From: Microvirga terrae
GTDB taxonomy: Bacteria > Pseudomonadota > Alphaproteobacteria > Rhizobiales > Beijerinckiaceae
Direction of reading: 5' to 3'
Assembly (NCBI RefSeq): GCF_013307435.2
Contig: NZ_CP102845.1
Span: forward strand, 4,152,001-4,216,000
DNA length: 64,000 nucleotides
Part shown: one piece after another, positions 16,365 through 25,258 of the stretch
Layout: each line of letters opens with the position of its first letter
Position numbering within the stretch: the first letter of the stretch is position 1
Position numbers and translations under genes: made by a program
The notes under the pieces: generated by a model
What the model saw: the letters and a program-made list of their open reading frames with translations, nothing else
What the model was told of the DNA's origin: nothing
The model's database searches: none

Positions 16365-16880
16365 AATCCGCTCTCCTCCATGCACCGTCGACCGGATGCT
16401 CATCGCGGCCCGACGAGGCCCGTCACCGCGCCGACGATCCGACATGGCGACCGATAACCCGTCCGGCCATGTCCCTGTCAATCCCGGTCGATCCTCCAGC
16501 ACGACCAGGAGGCTCACGGCCACGAGATGCAAGGAGCGGCAAAGAATCGGGAGCGCCGCCGCTCCGGCATGACCGGCGCCTGCCCTCTGACGCCAAATAG
16601 ACTTATTCTCGCACTAAGGTTCGACACAGTGTAGATGCGTACTGGCAAGTAACGTCGGGAGTACTCCCCTCGCTATCTTTGGAATATTTTGGAAGAGGGA
16701 CGCTATCTCCAAGATCAAGCAGGAATAGGCTCACACGACAGTGCCAGAAAACGGCGATTTCGTTCAATATACACTCATCAATAGGAATGAGTGCCGGGTT
16801 ATACGGGATCGCGTACTGAAAAAGGTGTACCGCAGAAGGTGTAGTGAAAGTCATCAGTTTCCCATGACCTGGAGGATCGA
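16365..16880. other. Long, AT-richer region upstream of the RTX gene
   Basis: About 516 bases with no credible gene. From ~16590 the sequence is noticeably less GC-rich than its surroundings. It holds a perfect 12-base palindrome, GGGAGTACTCCC (16657-16668), and a spaced inverted repeat, CACTCAT-N8-ATGAGTG (16772-16793), about 90 bases before the RTX start. These are candidate operator sites; no regulator can be named. Confidence 0.5.
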
Positions 16881-18320
16881 ATGGCACGCATATTTGGCGG
16901 CGGACGCCGCGACAATCTGATCGGCACTCTTGGCGCCGACCATATTTTCGGCAGGGGCGGCAGCGACCGCCTGACCGGCCTGAGCGGCAATGACACGCTT
17001 GACGGCGGGGGCGGGAACGACCGCCTCTTCGGCAATAACGGCCACGACCGCCTGTTCGGTCGCAGTGGGAACGACTCGCTCGACGGTGGCGCGGGCAACG
17101 ACCGCCTGTTCGGCAATGACGGCCGCGACTGGCTGCTCGGCGGCAGCGGCCAGGACACGCTGGATGGTGGCAACGGTCACGACCGCCTCTTCGGCAACAA
17201 CGGCCATGATCGCCTTCTCGGCCGCAGGGGCAACGACTGGCTGGATGGCGGCAGCGGCGACGACCGCCTCTTCGGCGGAGCCGACAACGACACGCTGCTG
17301 GGCGGCAGCGGCAACGATTGGCTCGATGGCGGCGACGGCAACGATGACCTGCGGGGCGGGACCGGCGACGACACCGCGTACGGCGGAGAAGGCGATGACA
17401 GCTTCACCTGGAACCCGGGCGATGGCGACGACATCTTCGACGGCGGCGGCGGCACGGACAGGTTGATCTTCAATGGCTCGGACGGCGCCGAGCGGATGAC
17501 GATTACCACGCTTGCCAATGGCGGCTTCCAGTTCTTCCGCGATCTCGGCGACATCACCGTGGACACCACCAATGTGGAACGGGTCGAAGTCGACGGCCGT
17601 GGCGGCAACGACACCATCGACGGGTCCGGTCAGACCAATGTCGGCGTCGTGCTGGACATCAGCGGCGGGGCCGGTGACGACAGTCTGCAAGGGGGCGCCG
17701 GCAACGACAGCCTCGACGGCGGCGACGGCAACGACACCATGCTCGGCAACACGGGCAACGACAGCGCCTCCGGCGGCCTGGGCAACGACAGCTTCCAGTG
17801 GGACCCCGGCGACGGCAACGACGTCTTCGACGGTGGCGGCGGCACCGATACGCTGATCTTCAACGGATCGAACGGCAACGAGGTCATGACGGTCACCACC
17901 CAGGCCGGCGGCTTCAGGTTCTTCCGCGACGTCGGCAGCATCACGGTCGACACCACCAATGTCGAGCGGGTTGATGTCGACGGCTTGGGCGGCAACGATT
18001 CCATCGACGGCTCGGCTCAGACGAGCACTGCGGTTGCCCTGGAGATCACCGGCGGGGCCGGGAACGACACGCTGATCGGCGGGGCCGGCGCCGATGCATT
18101 CGTGTTCGGACCTGAGAGGGACAATGACGTGACGGAGACCGACCTGATTGTCGACTACAGCGAAACCGAGGGCGACGTGGTCGACCTGGGCGCCGGCGGA
18201 TCCGTGCTCAGCAGTACGGTCGTCGGAGGCAATCTCCAGCTGACCCTTGCGGGTGGTGACGACGACGTGGTGATCCTCCAGGGCATCACCAACATCAACG
18301 ACGTGACGTTCGTCCTCTGA
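16881..18320 (+). CDS. RTX calcium-binding repeat protein
   Basis: A 479-aa secreted-type protein. Residues ~5-160 are nearly uninterrupted RTX nonapeptides (GGxGxDxLx, for example GGNDRLFGNNGHDRLFG), which bind calcium in a parallel beta-roll. Two copies of a ~75-residue non-RTX module follow, each running from PGDG(D/N)D(I/V)FDGGGGTD through LIFNG and FFRD to ITVDTTNVERV, separated by further nonapeptides. The C-terminal part (about 390-479) looks like a type I secretion end. There is no N-terminal signal. No T1SS ABC/MFP genes are in the window. GGAGG precedes the ATG. The protein has no enzymatic domain, so adhesion or matrix is possible. Confidence 0.88.
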   Translation: MARIFGGGRRDNLIGTLGADHIFGRGGSDRLTGLSGNDTLDGGGGNDRLFGNNGHDRLFGRSGNDSLDGGAGNDRLFGNDGRDWLLGGSGQDTLDGGNGHDRLFGNNGHDRLLGRRGNDWLDGGSGDDRLFGGADNDTLLGGSGNDWLDGGDGNDDLRGGTGDDTAYGGEGDDSFTWNPGDGDDIFDGGGGTDRLIFNGSDGAERMTITTLANGGFQFFRDLGDITVDTTNVERVEVDGRGGNDTIDGSGQTNVGVVLDISGGAGDDSLQGGAGNDSLDGGDGNDTMLGNTGNDSASGGLGNDSFQWDPGDGNDVFDGGGGTDTLIFNGSNGNEVMTVTTQAGGFRFFRDVGSITVDTTNVERVDVDGLGGNDSIDGSAQTSTAVALEITGGAGNDTLIGGAGADAFVFGPERDNDVTETDLIVDYSETEGDVVDLGAGGSVLSSTVVGGNLQLTLAGGDDDVVILQGITNINDVTFVL

Positions 18321-18336
18321 CGACCACGCTCTCATG

Positions 18337-18372
18337 TGACGTGCCGCCGGGCCTTCTCGCGACGGCACGTCA
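18337..18372 (+). terminator. Hairpin after the RTX gene
   Basis: Inverted repeat TGACGTGCCG/CGGCACGTCA with a 16-base loop, about 15 bases after the stop. No T-run follows, so it is a terminator or 3'-end stabilising hairpin by position. Confidence 0.5.
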
Positions 18373-18559
18373 TCAAAGGTCGCCGGAAGGGCCTGGAGCA
18401 TGAGCCGATGAGTGACGGCACGATCCCCTCGCCTTGCCTGTTCCGCGCCCGCCCTCCTTGTGACACCCTCTCCCGCAGGCCTGTCCCCTGGCCCGTGATT
18501 CCGTCATCGGGATGTCACGGGTTCGATGGCAGGTGACCGGCCAGGAGGAACAGGATTCC

Positions 18560-19708
18560 ATGAAGCACATTGCCATTTTGAGCACGCTCGCCGTCTCCCT
18601 GCCCGCGCTGCTCGAGCCGGTCGCGGCCCAGGAGAAGACGCTGACCGGCGAGCGCACGACCGTGGTCGCCCATCGCGGCGCCAGCGGCTATCTCCCCGAG
18701 CACACCCTCGAGGGCTACAAGCTCGCCATCGAGATGGGGGCCGACTTCGTCGAACCCGATCTCGTGGTGACGAAGGATGGGGTGCTCGTGGCCCGTCACG
18801 AGCCGATGCTGAGCGGCACGACCGATGTCGCCGAGCGGCAAGAATTCGCGTCCCGCAAGACCACCCGCAAGGTCGACGGCGTCGACACGACCGATTGGTT
18901 CGCGGGCGACTTCACCCTGGCCGAGATCAAGCAGCTGCGCGCCAAGCAGGCCATGGCGGATCGCGACCAGTCGAAGAACGGCCAGTTCCAGATCCCGACC
19001 CTGGACGAGGTGATCGACCTGGTGAAGAAGGAATCGGCCGCCCGCGGGCGCACCATCGGCATTGCGCCGGAGACCAAGCATCCCACCTTCCATGCGGCGC
19101 TCGGCCTGCCGATCGAGGATCGTCTCGTCGCCGTGCTGACGAAGGCCGGCTGGACGGCGAAGGATTCGCCCGTGGTGATCCAGAGCTTCGAGACTGCGAA
19201 CCTCAAATACCTGAACACCCGGATCGACGTGCGCCTGGCGCAGCTCGTCGACGGGGCGGACGTCGACAAGGACGGCAGGATGGTCATGGAGACGCCCTAT
19301 GCGCAGCCCTATGACTTCGTGGTGATCGGGGACAAGCGCACCAACCAGGACCTCCTGACCAGGGAGGGCCTCGCCGAGGTGAAAACCTATGCCGACATCA
19401 TCGCGCCCTGGAAGCCCTACATCCTGGCGAGCCGGCAGGTCGACCGAAACAACGACGGCAAGCCGGACGATCTCAACGGCGACGGCACGATCGACGAGCG
19501 CGACCGCGTGCTCACCGAGCCCTCCAGCGTCGTCAGGGACGCTCATGCGGCCGGCCTCCAGGTGTTCACCTGGACGTTCCGCAGCGAGCCGAAGCGCCTG
19601 ACATCGGACTTCAAGGGCGACCCGGCGGCGGAGTACAAGGCCTTCTATGCCCTGGGCGTCGACGGCCTCTTCAGCGACTTCACCGATCATGCGGTAAAGG
19701 CGCGCTGA
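18560..19708 (+). CDS. glpQ: Exported glycerophosphodiester phosphodiesterase (GlpQ type) with EF-hand-like insert
   Basis: A 382-aa periplasmic enzyme that hydrolyses glycerophosphodiesters to glycerol 3-phosphate and an alcohol. Signal peptide is residues 1-24 (ends EPVAAQ). Catalytic and metal residues of the GDPD TIM barrel are present: [13 protein letters not shown] (His38, Arg39, Glu47), then [19 protein letters not shown] (Glu65, Asp67, His80). Residues 295-315 contain two EF-hand-like loops, [10 protein letters not shown] and [12 protein letters not shown], inserted before the C-terminal barrel strand that reads [15 protein letters not shown] precedes ATG 18560; the open frame begins 16 codons earlier. 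A clear terminator follows. No glpT-like transporter is adjacent. Confidence 0.9.
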   Translation: MKHIAILSTLAVSLPALLEPVAAQEKTLTGERTTVVAHRGASGYLPEHTLEGYKLAIEMGADFVEPDLVVTKDGVLVARHEPMLSGTTDVAERQEFASRKTTRKVDGVDTTDWFAGDFTLAEIKQLRAKQAMADRDQSKNGQFQIPTLDEVIDLVKKESAARGRTIGIAPETKHPTFHAALGLPIEDRLVAVLTKAGWTAKDSPVVIQSFETANLKYLNTRIDVRLAQLVDGADVDKDGRMVMETPYAQPYDFVVIGDKRTNQDLLTREGLAEVKTYADIIAPWKPYILASRQVDRNNDGKPDDLNGDGTIDERDRVLTEPSSVVRDAHAAGLQVFTWTFRSEPKRLTSDFKGDPAAEYKAFYALGVDGLFSDFTDHAVKAR

Positions 19709-19729
19709 CGCTTCCCGAACCGACCACGG

Positions 19730-19761
19730 CGCTCCGGCTCCGGCGTGGGCCGGAGCGTTTT
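19730..19761 (+). terminator. Rho-independent terminator after glpQ
   Basis: Stem CGCTCCGGC/GCCGGAGCG with a 10-base loop and a TTTT tail, about 20 bases after the stop codon. Confidence 0.85.
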
Positions 19762-19903
19762 CGTTCGTCTGCCCGTCCGGCGCGACAATTGGCGTAGTTC
19801 GATCCCGGAGCGTTATGTTATCCTTCCCCTCGGGGCCATCGGGCCCTTCGAGACCACAATGGATCAAGGCCGGGCCGAACCCGGCCGAAGACGGGCGAAT
19901 GTC

Positions 19904-20170
19904 ATGGAAATTACAGTTCTCGGCGTCCTGAAAAAGGCTTGCGACCTCGTCGGCAGCGGGCAATCGCTCGGGATCATCGAAGCGATCAGCTCGCTCCGGC
20001 AGGAGGCCAGCGGCCGGACCCGGGATCTCGCCTATTACGCGGTGCTCGAGACCGCGATGGCGAGCCCTGGCGACGCATCCCTGGCGATGCTCGCGAGCGG
20101 CGACCGCACGGAATCCGCGATCGAGCTCCTTCAGGCGACCATCCGGCGCATGATGGCCGCGCTGCACTGA
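19904..20170 (+). CDS. Small hypothetical protein
   Basis: An 88-aa protein, MEITVLGVLKKACDLVGSGQ..., predicted mostly helical, ending in ELLQATIRRMMAALH. The frame is open from 19745, but the ATG at 19904 is the first start lying clear of the terminator region. No good Shine-Dalgarno is seen and no family is recognised. It stands alone between glpQ and the convergent TctC-type gene. Confidence 0.45.
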   Translation: MEITVLGVLKKACDLVGSGQSLGIIEAISSLRQEASGRTRDLAYYAVLETAMASPGDASLAMLASGDRTESAIELLQATIRRMMAALH

Positions 20171-20251
20171 AGCGACGTGGTTCCTTCCAACGGGAGCGTC
20201 GCCCCGGCGACGGGTCCGTCGCCGGGAGGAGCCTCATGAGCAAGAACCGAA

Positions 20252-21241
20252 TCAGTCGATCTGAACGCCGGCCTCCTTCACGACCGGGGTCCACTTGGCG
20301 ATCTCGGTCTTGACGTGCTCGCCAAGGGCCTCCGGAGTCGATCCGACCACCGTGGCGCTGAAGGTCTTCAGCCGCTCCTGCACGGCCGGATCCTTCACGG
20401 CTTTGAGGGCCTCGGCGTTCAGCCGGTCGATGACTTCCTTCGGGGTCTTGGGGGGTGCGAACAGAGCATTCCAGGTATAGGTCTCGTAGCCGGCAAGCCC
20501 ACCCTCGGCGATGGTCGGCATGTCCGGGAAGGACGGCGCCCGCTCCTTGGTGGTCACGGCAATGCCGCGCAGCGTTCCGGCGCGGATGAATTCGGACGCG
20601 GAGGGCAGGTTGTCGAACATGATCGGGACCTGGCCCGCCACCACGTCGTTGAGGGCCGGACCGGAGCCGCGATAGGCGATGTGCTGCATGGACACCTTGG
20701 CCATGCTCTTGAACAATTCGCCCGACAGGTGCAGAGGCGTGCCAACGCCGGACGAAGCGTAATTGTACTTGGACGGATCCGCCTTCAGCAGCGCGATCAG
20801 TTCCGGCACCGTCTTGGCCGGCAGACTGGGATGAACCACCAGCACGTTGGGCACGACCACGAGCAGCGATACCGGCGCGAAGTCCGTCACTGCGTCGTAG
20901 GGCTTGCGCTTGAGCATGAGCGGGTTCAGCGCGTGCGTGGCCACCGTGCCCATCAGGATCGTGTATCCGTCGGGCTCCGCCTTGGCGACCCGCGCCGCGC
21001 CGGTGCTGCCGCCGGCACCGGCGACGTTCTCGATGATCACCTGTTGGCCCAGGCCTTCGGACATCTTCTGGGCGATGATGCGGGCGACCACGTCGGTGGA
21101 GCCGCCGGCCGCGAAGGGCACCACCATGGTGATCGGACGGACCGGGAAGGTCTGGGCGGCAGCGGGGGCCAGGCTCAGGGCCATTCCGGCCAGGAGGGCA
21201 CCGCCGGCGAGAAGGGCTTGGCGTCGGGTTGGTGTGGTCAC
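20252..21241 (-). CDS. Tripartite tricarboxylate transporter substrate-binding protein (TctC/Bug family)
   Basis: A 329-aa periplasmic solute receptor. The N-terminus TTPTRRQALLAGGALLAGMALSLAPAAAQ is a Tat-like signal (twin Arg, hydrophobic core, AQ end). The mature part shows Bug motifs: PVRPITMVVPFAAGGSTDVVAR, GAGGSTGAARVAKAEPDGYT, and NYASSGVGTPLH. Bug proteins bind carboxylates such as citrate or nicotinate. The GTG at 21241 sits eight bases after GGGAG and directly precedes the signal; an ATG at 21256 is possible. No tctA/tctB membrane genes are adjacent, which is common for Bug proteins. Confidence 0.9.
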   Translation of the reverse strand: MTTPTRRQALLAGGALLAGMALSLAPAAAQTFPVRPITMVVPFAAGGSTDVVARIIAQKMSEGLGQQVIIENVAGAGGSTGAARVAKAEPDGYTILMGTVATHALNPLMLKRKPYDAVTDFAPVSLLVVVPNVLVVHPSLPAKTVPELIALLKADPSKYNYASSGVGTPLHLSGELFKSMAKVSMQHIAYRGSGPALNDVVAGQVPIMFDNLPSASEFIRAGTLRGIAVTTKERAPSFPDMPTIAEGGLAGYETYTWNALFAPPKTPKEVIDRLNAEALKAVKDPAVQERLKTFSATVVGSTPEALGEHVKTEIAKWTPVVKEAGVQID

Positions 21242-21398
21242 GATCAGGTCTCCCATGGTGCGAGGCCGGCGGCGAGGGCCGCCCATGGGAGTCTCACATA
21301 ACCGACAGGCGGGCCATGTCCATGACCTTGCAGCCCGCGGCTGTTGAACTCTGCTTGATCGCTCGCGCGCCGGAGGTCCGCTGATCAGACCAATCGCC

Positions 21399-21938
21399 TC
21401 AGCAGGAGATCTGGGCTCCTGTCATGTGAACGGGCGTGATGGGCCTGACGTCGCGGCCGGCCACGGAACAGGTCAGGCGCGCCTCCGACCGGCATTGCGG
21501 CCCCTTCGGCGGCCCGACCCTCGGCCCGACGGCGAACTGAACCGTCACCTCTCCGGGCGCCGTCTCGAGAAAGCCCTCGACGGATGACAGCCAGGTCTGG
21601 CCGACGACATCCTCGGTGGCGCGCGCCTCGTTCAGCGCCTGTTCCACGCAGGCGGCGGCCGCATCCTTCGGCATCAGAGGCTCGACGACGGCGGGGGGCG
21701 CGATCGCCGCGGTCGTCTCCACGTCGGGCGCCGCCTGCGTTGCGGCGGCTTGCGGCTCGGAGGCCGGCGCAGCGCTCCGGAATCCGTTGATCGTGGTGAG
21801 CGCCAGAACGACGAAGACGCCGATCTGGATCGGGATCCGCTTCAGTTTCCTCGACAGGGGGCCGCGGCCGAAGAGGATCGGCCCGTAGAGATGGAGGAAA
21901 ACGGCAACGAGGGTGAGGAGAATGAGGAAACGCAGCAT
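21399..21938 (-). CDS. Hypothetical membrane protein with periplasmic domain
   Basis: A 179-aa protein with two N-terminal hydrophobic segments (about residues 2-22 and 37-50), an Ala/Pro-rich linker, then a C-terminal domain with four cysteines (ACVEQ, QCRSE, LTCSV, ISC) probably in the periplasm. The last segments, VTVQFAVGPRVGPPKGPQCRSEARLTCSV, look beta-rich. Family not recognised. It stands alone upstream of the divergent CAP/RTX gene. Confidence 0.6.
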   Translation of the reverse strand: MLRFLILLTLVAVFLHLYGPILFGRGPLSRKLKRIPIQIGVFVVLALTTINGFRSAAPASEPQAAATQAAPDVETTAAIAPPAVVEPLMPKDAAAACVEQALNEARATEDVVGQTWLSSVEGFLETAPGEVTVQFAVGPRVGPPKGPQCRSEARLTCSVAGRDVRPITPVHMTGAQISC

Positions 21939-22231
21939 AATGGATCGTGCCCGCGCGGTATCGTGCGAAATGAATGTTTTGTCCTGGGAACTCGCTTAAC
22001 CTAACGCAGGATCCCCGCCGTCGCATGCGGCAAGTGCCTTTTCTCGTTCTTATGGTGAATGATCTCTTAACGTCCCGCGCCGTGCCGCACGTTGGTCCGA
22101 GAGCGCAGTCGCGCCCATCACATTGTCAACACATTGGCGGGCCATGCGCGGATGTGCATTCCGACGTCCGACAAGACCGATATTGCGACGGAATGTAAGC
22201 CTAAGATGTTTTCCCAAGGGGCATTTCTAGA

Positions 22232-23131
22232 GTGACGACACCAACCAATTTGGAAACCTACTTTTTGCAGCTCGTCAACGAGGCGCGCACCAGTGCCGGC
22301 GTCAGGCCGCTCACCTTCGACGGCGAGCTTCTCGATTCCTCCGACGCTCACAGCGCATGGATGGATCAGACAGACACGTTCTCGCATACGGGCGTGAACG
22401 GCTCCAGCGCGGGCACCCGCATGACGACGGCCGGCTACGGATGGCAGGGCTGGGGCGAGAACATCGCCTATGTGAGCGGTGACCTCACCGAGGCGACCGT
22501 GCGCCAGCTGCACACCAACCTGATGAACTCGCCCGGTCACTACGCGAACATCGTCAACGGGTCGTTCGAGGAAATGGGAATCGGCCTGAAGGAAGGCACG
22601 ATCAACGGCTACAAGGTCGTTTTCGTGACGCAGAACTTCGGCACGCCGAATGCCCTCGAGCGGGCCGAAGCGGACGACGTCGGCACCACGATCCCGACGG
22701 CCCCGACGACGCCGACCATCACCGGTCAGTCGTTTGTCGGCAACAGCTACAACAACACCCTGTATGGCACATCCGGGGACGATACCCTCAACGGCAATGG
22801 CGGCCGGGACGTGCTCTGGGGCCGCCAGGGCTACGACACCTTCGTGTTCGACACGGCATCGGAAGCCAACGGCGACACCGTCAGCGACTTCGTTCACGGC
22901 GCCGACAGGATCGGCCTGTCGGGCATCGACGCCAACACCCGGGTGTCCGGCAACCAGGCGTTCACGTTCATCGGTGCGCAAAGCTTCCACAAGGTGGCCG
23001 GCGAGCTGAAGGCGTATCAGTCGAGCGGAAACACCTACGTGGCCGGCGACGTCAACGGGGACGGCGTCGCCGACTTCGCGATCAAGGCCCTCGGCGCCCA
23101 CGTCTTCGCGAGCGCCGATTTCGTGCTCTGA
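22232..23131 (+). CDS. CAP/SCP-domain protein with C-terminal RTX repeats
   Basis: A 299-aa fusion. Residues ~8-138 form a CAP (SCP/PR-1-like) domain: LVNEARTSAGVRPLTFDGEL, then His40 (AHSAW), Glu76 (WGENIAY) and His103 (SPGHYANI), the residues that line the CAP cavity. Residues ~165-299 carry RTX-type repeats (LYGTSGDDTLNGNGGRDVLWGRQGYDTFVFD) and a C-terminus (GDVNGDGVADFAIKALG..ADFVL) like that of type I-secreted proteins. No signal peptide. GTG start at 22232 with AAGGGG ten bases upstream. It is probably secreted through an unlinked T1SS; its role outside the cell is unknown. Confidence 0.87.
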   Translation: MTTPTNLETYFLQLVNEARTSAGVRPLTFDGELLDSSDAHSAWMDQTDTFSHTGVNGSSAGTRMTTAGYGWQGWGENIAYVSGDLTEATVRQLHTNLMNSPGHYANIVNGSFEEMGIGLKEGTINGYKVVFVTQNFGTPNALERAEADDVGTTIPTAPTTPTITGQSFVGNSYNNTLYGTSGDDTLNGNGGRDVLWGRQGYDTFVFDTASEANGDTVSDFVHGADRIGLSGIDANTRVSGNQAFTFIGAQSFHKVAGELKAYQSSGNTYVAGDVNGDGVADFAIKALGAHVFASADFVL

Positions 23132-23138
23132 CAACAGC

Positions 23139-23161
23139 GGCCCCCGGTACCGCCGGGGGCC
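23139..23161. terminator. Bidirectional hairpin between convergent genes
   Basis: A perfect 9-bp stem GGCCCCCGG/CCGGGGGCC with a five-base loop lies eight bases after the CAP/RTX stop and just before the end of the convergent pepT. It lacks a T-run. Confidence 0.6.
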
Positions 23162-23178
23162 TCCCTGCCCTCAGCAGG

Positions 23179-24414
23179 TCAGGCGCGCTCCTCCCAGAGC
23201 TTGGCGAGTTCGACGATGGTCGTCACGGCCTTCTCCATGTCTTGGCTGCTGACGAATTCCAGCGGCGAATGGAAGGCATGGCCGCCGGCAAAGATGTTCG
23301 GGCACGGCAGGCCCATGAAGGACAGGCGCGAACCGTCCGTGCCGCCGCGGATGCTGCCGCGCACCGGTTCCATGCCGGCGCGTCTGATCGCCTCCACGGC
23401 GTATTCGACGATCTCCGGCTTGCGGTCGAGCACGACCTTCATGTTGCGGTACTGCTCCTTGACCGTGAAGGTGTAGCTGGAGCCCGGATAGGCCTGCATC
23501 ACGTCCTTGACGATGCCCTCCAGGAGCGTCTCCTTGCTCTTGAGCCCCTCCTCGGTGAAGTCGCGGATGATGAAGCTCAGGCTGGCCTTCTCCATTACGC
23601 CGGTCACGCCAGTCGGATGGATGAAGCCGTCGCGTCCCTTCGTCGTCTCGGGCGCCATCTCTCTCGGCAGGCGCGCGACGATGTTGCCGGCGATCCGGAT
23701 GGCGTTCTCCATCTTGCCGTAGGCGAAGCCGGGATGGATCGCCACGCCCTTGATGCCGATCTCGACTGCGTCGGCCGAGAAGGTCTCGTCCTCGATGGTG
23801 CCGGCCGTCTCGCCGTCCAGGGTATAACCAAAATCCGCCCCGAGCTTTTTCAGATCCACCTTGTCGACGCCGCGGCCGATCTCTTCGTCGGTGGTGAAAA
23901 GGATGCGGATCGTGCCGTGCCGGACGTCCGGGTTGCTGATCAGAAACTCGGCCGCCGCCATGATCTCGGCGATCCCCGCCTTGTCGTCGGCGCCGAGCAG
24001 CGTCGTGCCGTCCGACGTGACGATGTCGTGGCCGATCAGGTCGTCGAGCACGGGATGGTCGGCGACACGGATGACCTGGCTCGGATCACCCGGCAGCCGA
24101 ATGTCGCCGCCCTGATAGTTGCGGACCAGCTGCGGCTTCACGCCGGTGCCGGAGAAGTCCGGCGCCGTATCCATGTGGGCGCAGAAGCAGATGACCGGCA
24201 CGTTGTTCTTGCTCGTCGTCGCCGGGATGGTCGCGTAGACGTAGCCATGCTCGTCGAGATGCGCGTCGGAGATCCCGATCTCCTGGAGCTCCTCGACGAG
24301 CAGGCGGCCGAGATTCTTCTGCTTCTCGGTAGATGGCTGGGACTGGGACTTGGCGTCGGACTGTGTATCGATGACGACGTATCGGAGGAAACGGTCTGTA
24401 ACGCTGGCGGCCAT
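23179..24414 (-). CDS. pepT: Peptidase T (tripeptide aminopeptidase)
   Basis: A 411-aa cytoplasmic zinc peptidase of family M20B that removes the N-terminal residue of tripeptides. Metal-site motifs are all present: CFCAHMDTAPD near residue 80, GADDKAGIAEIM near 140, the TTDEEIGRG Glu-Glu pair near 175, and the final His in FAGGHAFHSPLE. Length matches the E. coli enzyme (~408). The open frame extends to 24588, but the ATG at 24414 gives the standard N-terminus (SVTDRFLRYVVIDTQSD). Monocistronic; convergent with the CAP/RTX gene. Confidence 0.95.
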   Translation of the reverse strand: MAASVTDRFLRYVVIDTQSDAKSQSQPSTEKQKNLGRLLVEELQEIGISDAHLDEHGYVYATIPATTSKNNVPVICFCAHMDTAPDFSGTGVKPQLVRNYQGGDIRLPGDPSQVIRVADHPVLDDLIGHDIVTSDGTTLLGADDKAGIAEIMAAAEFLISNPDVRHGTIRILFTTDEEIGRGVDKVDLKKLGADFGYTLDGETAGTIEDETFSADAVEIGIKGVAIHPGFAYGKMENAIRIAGNIVARLPREMAPETTKGRDGFIHPTGVTGVMEKASLSFIIRDFTEEGLKSKETLLEGIVKDVMQAYPGSSYTFTVKEQYRNMKVVLDRKPEIVEYAVEAIRRAGMEPVRGSIRGGTDGSRLSFMGLPCPNIFAGGHAFHSPLEFVSSQDMEKAVTTIVELAKLWEERA

Positions 24415-24517
24415 GGCTCGGGATCCGTTCTGCGAGGAGGTGACGGAGTTGTAGCGGGACAATCCCGCCCCGGGAATGGGCGGCGGGAAATTTCTTACCC
24501 TCCCGCCGCCTGACCGA

Positions 24518-25258
24518 TCAGATACGCATGAGCGTCGCGGCGCCGCACAGCACCAGGAGGCCCAGGGCCGCGGCAACGAAGAGGCCATCCCGCCCCTCGA
24601 ACGCAGGCGCGTTCATGATCGTGCGCGGCGCATCGGGGCCGAGCCCCCTCGCCTCCATGGCGATCGCAGTGCGGCCGGCGCGGCGGATCGCGAAGGCGAG
24701 CAGCGGGATGACGAGGCTCATGAGCTCGAACGGGCCGGGAACCCGCCGCAGGCGCCGTCCGGACTTCATGGCGCGGGCCAAGCGCATCTGCTGCGCCTCG
24801 CCGGCGAGATCGGGCACGAGCTGCAGGGCGGCGAACAGCGAGTAGCCGATGCGCGGCGGGAGCTTCGCGTGCTGCATGAGGGCGCGCACGAAAAGCCCAG
24901 GATCGGTGGTGAGTGCGAAGAACACCGAGATCATGCCGCAGGCGAGCGCGCGCAGGAACAGGGTGATGCCCGCCGAGAATCCCGGCGACGAGAGGAGAGA
25001 CTCTCCCGCCATGAGCAGGGCGAAGTCGCTCTCCTGGTGAAACAGCAGGCTGGTGGTGAGGAAGCCGAAGCCGAACAGGCCAAACGGCACCATGAGGGCG
25101 AGCAGCACCAGGGGCGAGGTGCGATGGAGGCCGACGAGCGCGAGCGCGGGCGCCAGGATCGCCGCGAGCTGGAACCGGGGATCGAAGACCAGCACGGCCG
25201 CGACGAGCCAGACGCAGCAGACGGCCAGCTTCGAGAGCGGGTTGAGGGACGTCAGCAT
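24518..25258 (-). CDS. ykoC: ECF transporter T component (YkoC-like)
   Basis: A 246-aa membrane coupling protein of an energy-coupling-factor importer. It begins LTSLNPLSKLAVC and has several hydrophobic helices. The two Ala-Arg-Gly-type coupling motifs appear as LARAMKSG and MEARGLG, which contact the ATPase. ATG 25258 overlaps the ykoD stop by seven bases (ATGCTGA), giving tight coupling. It is the last gene of the riboswitch-controlled ykoFEDC operon and moves the thiamine-precursor binding subunit together with YkoD. Confidence 0.88.
   Translation of the reverse strand: MLTSLNPLSKLAVCCVWLVAAVLVFDPRFQLAAILAPALALVGLHRTSPLVLLALMVPFGLFGFGFLTTSLLFHQESDFALLMAGESLLSSPGFSAGITLFLRALACGMISVFFALTTDPGLFVRALMQHAKLPPRIGYSLFAALQLVPDLAGEAQQMRLARAMKSGRRLRRVPGPFELMSLVIPLLAFAIRRAGRTAIAMEARGLGPDAPRTIMNAPAFEGRDGLFVAAALGLLVLCGAATLMRI

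Noticed and set aside
16990..17400. Regular DNA repeats that could suggest a CRISPR array
   Set aside because: The periodicity is 27 bases in frame with RTX nonapeptides, without unique spacers.
16854..18401. 515-codon minus-strand frame with regular Val/Ala repeats
   Set aside because: It is the antisense of the RTX repeats; its periodicity is inherited from the plus-strand nonapeptides.
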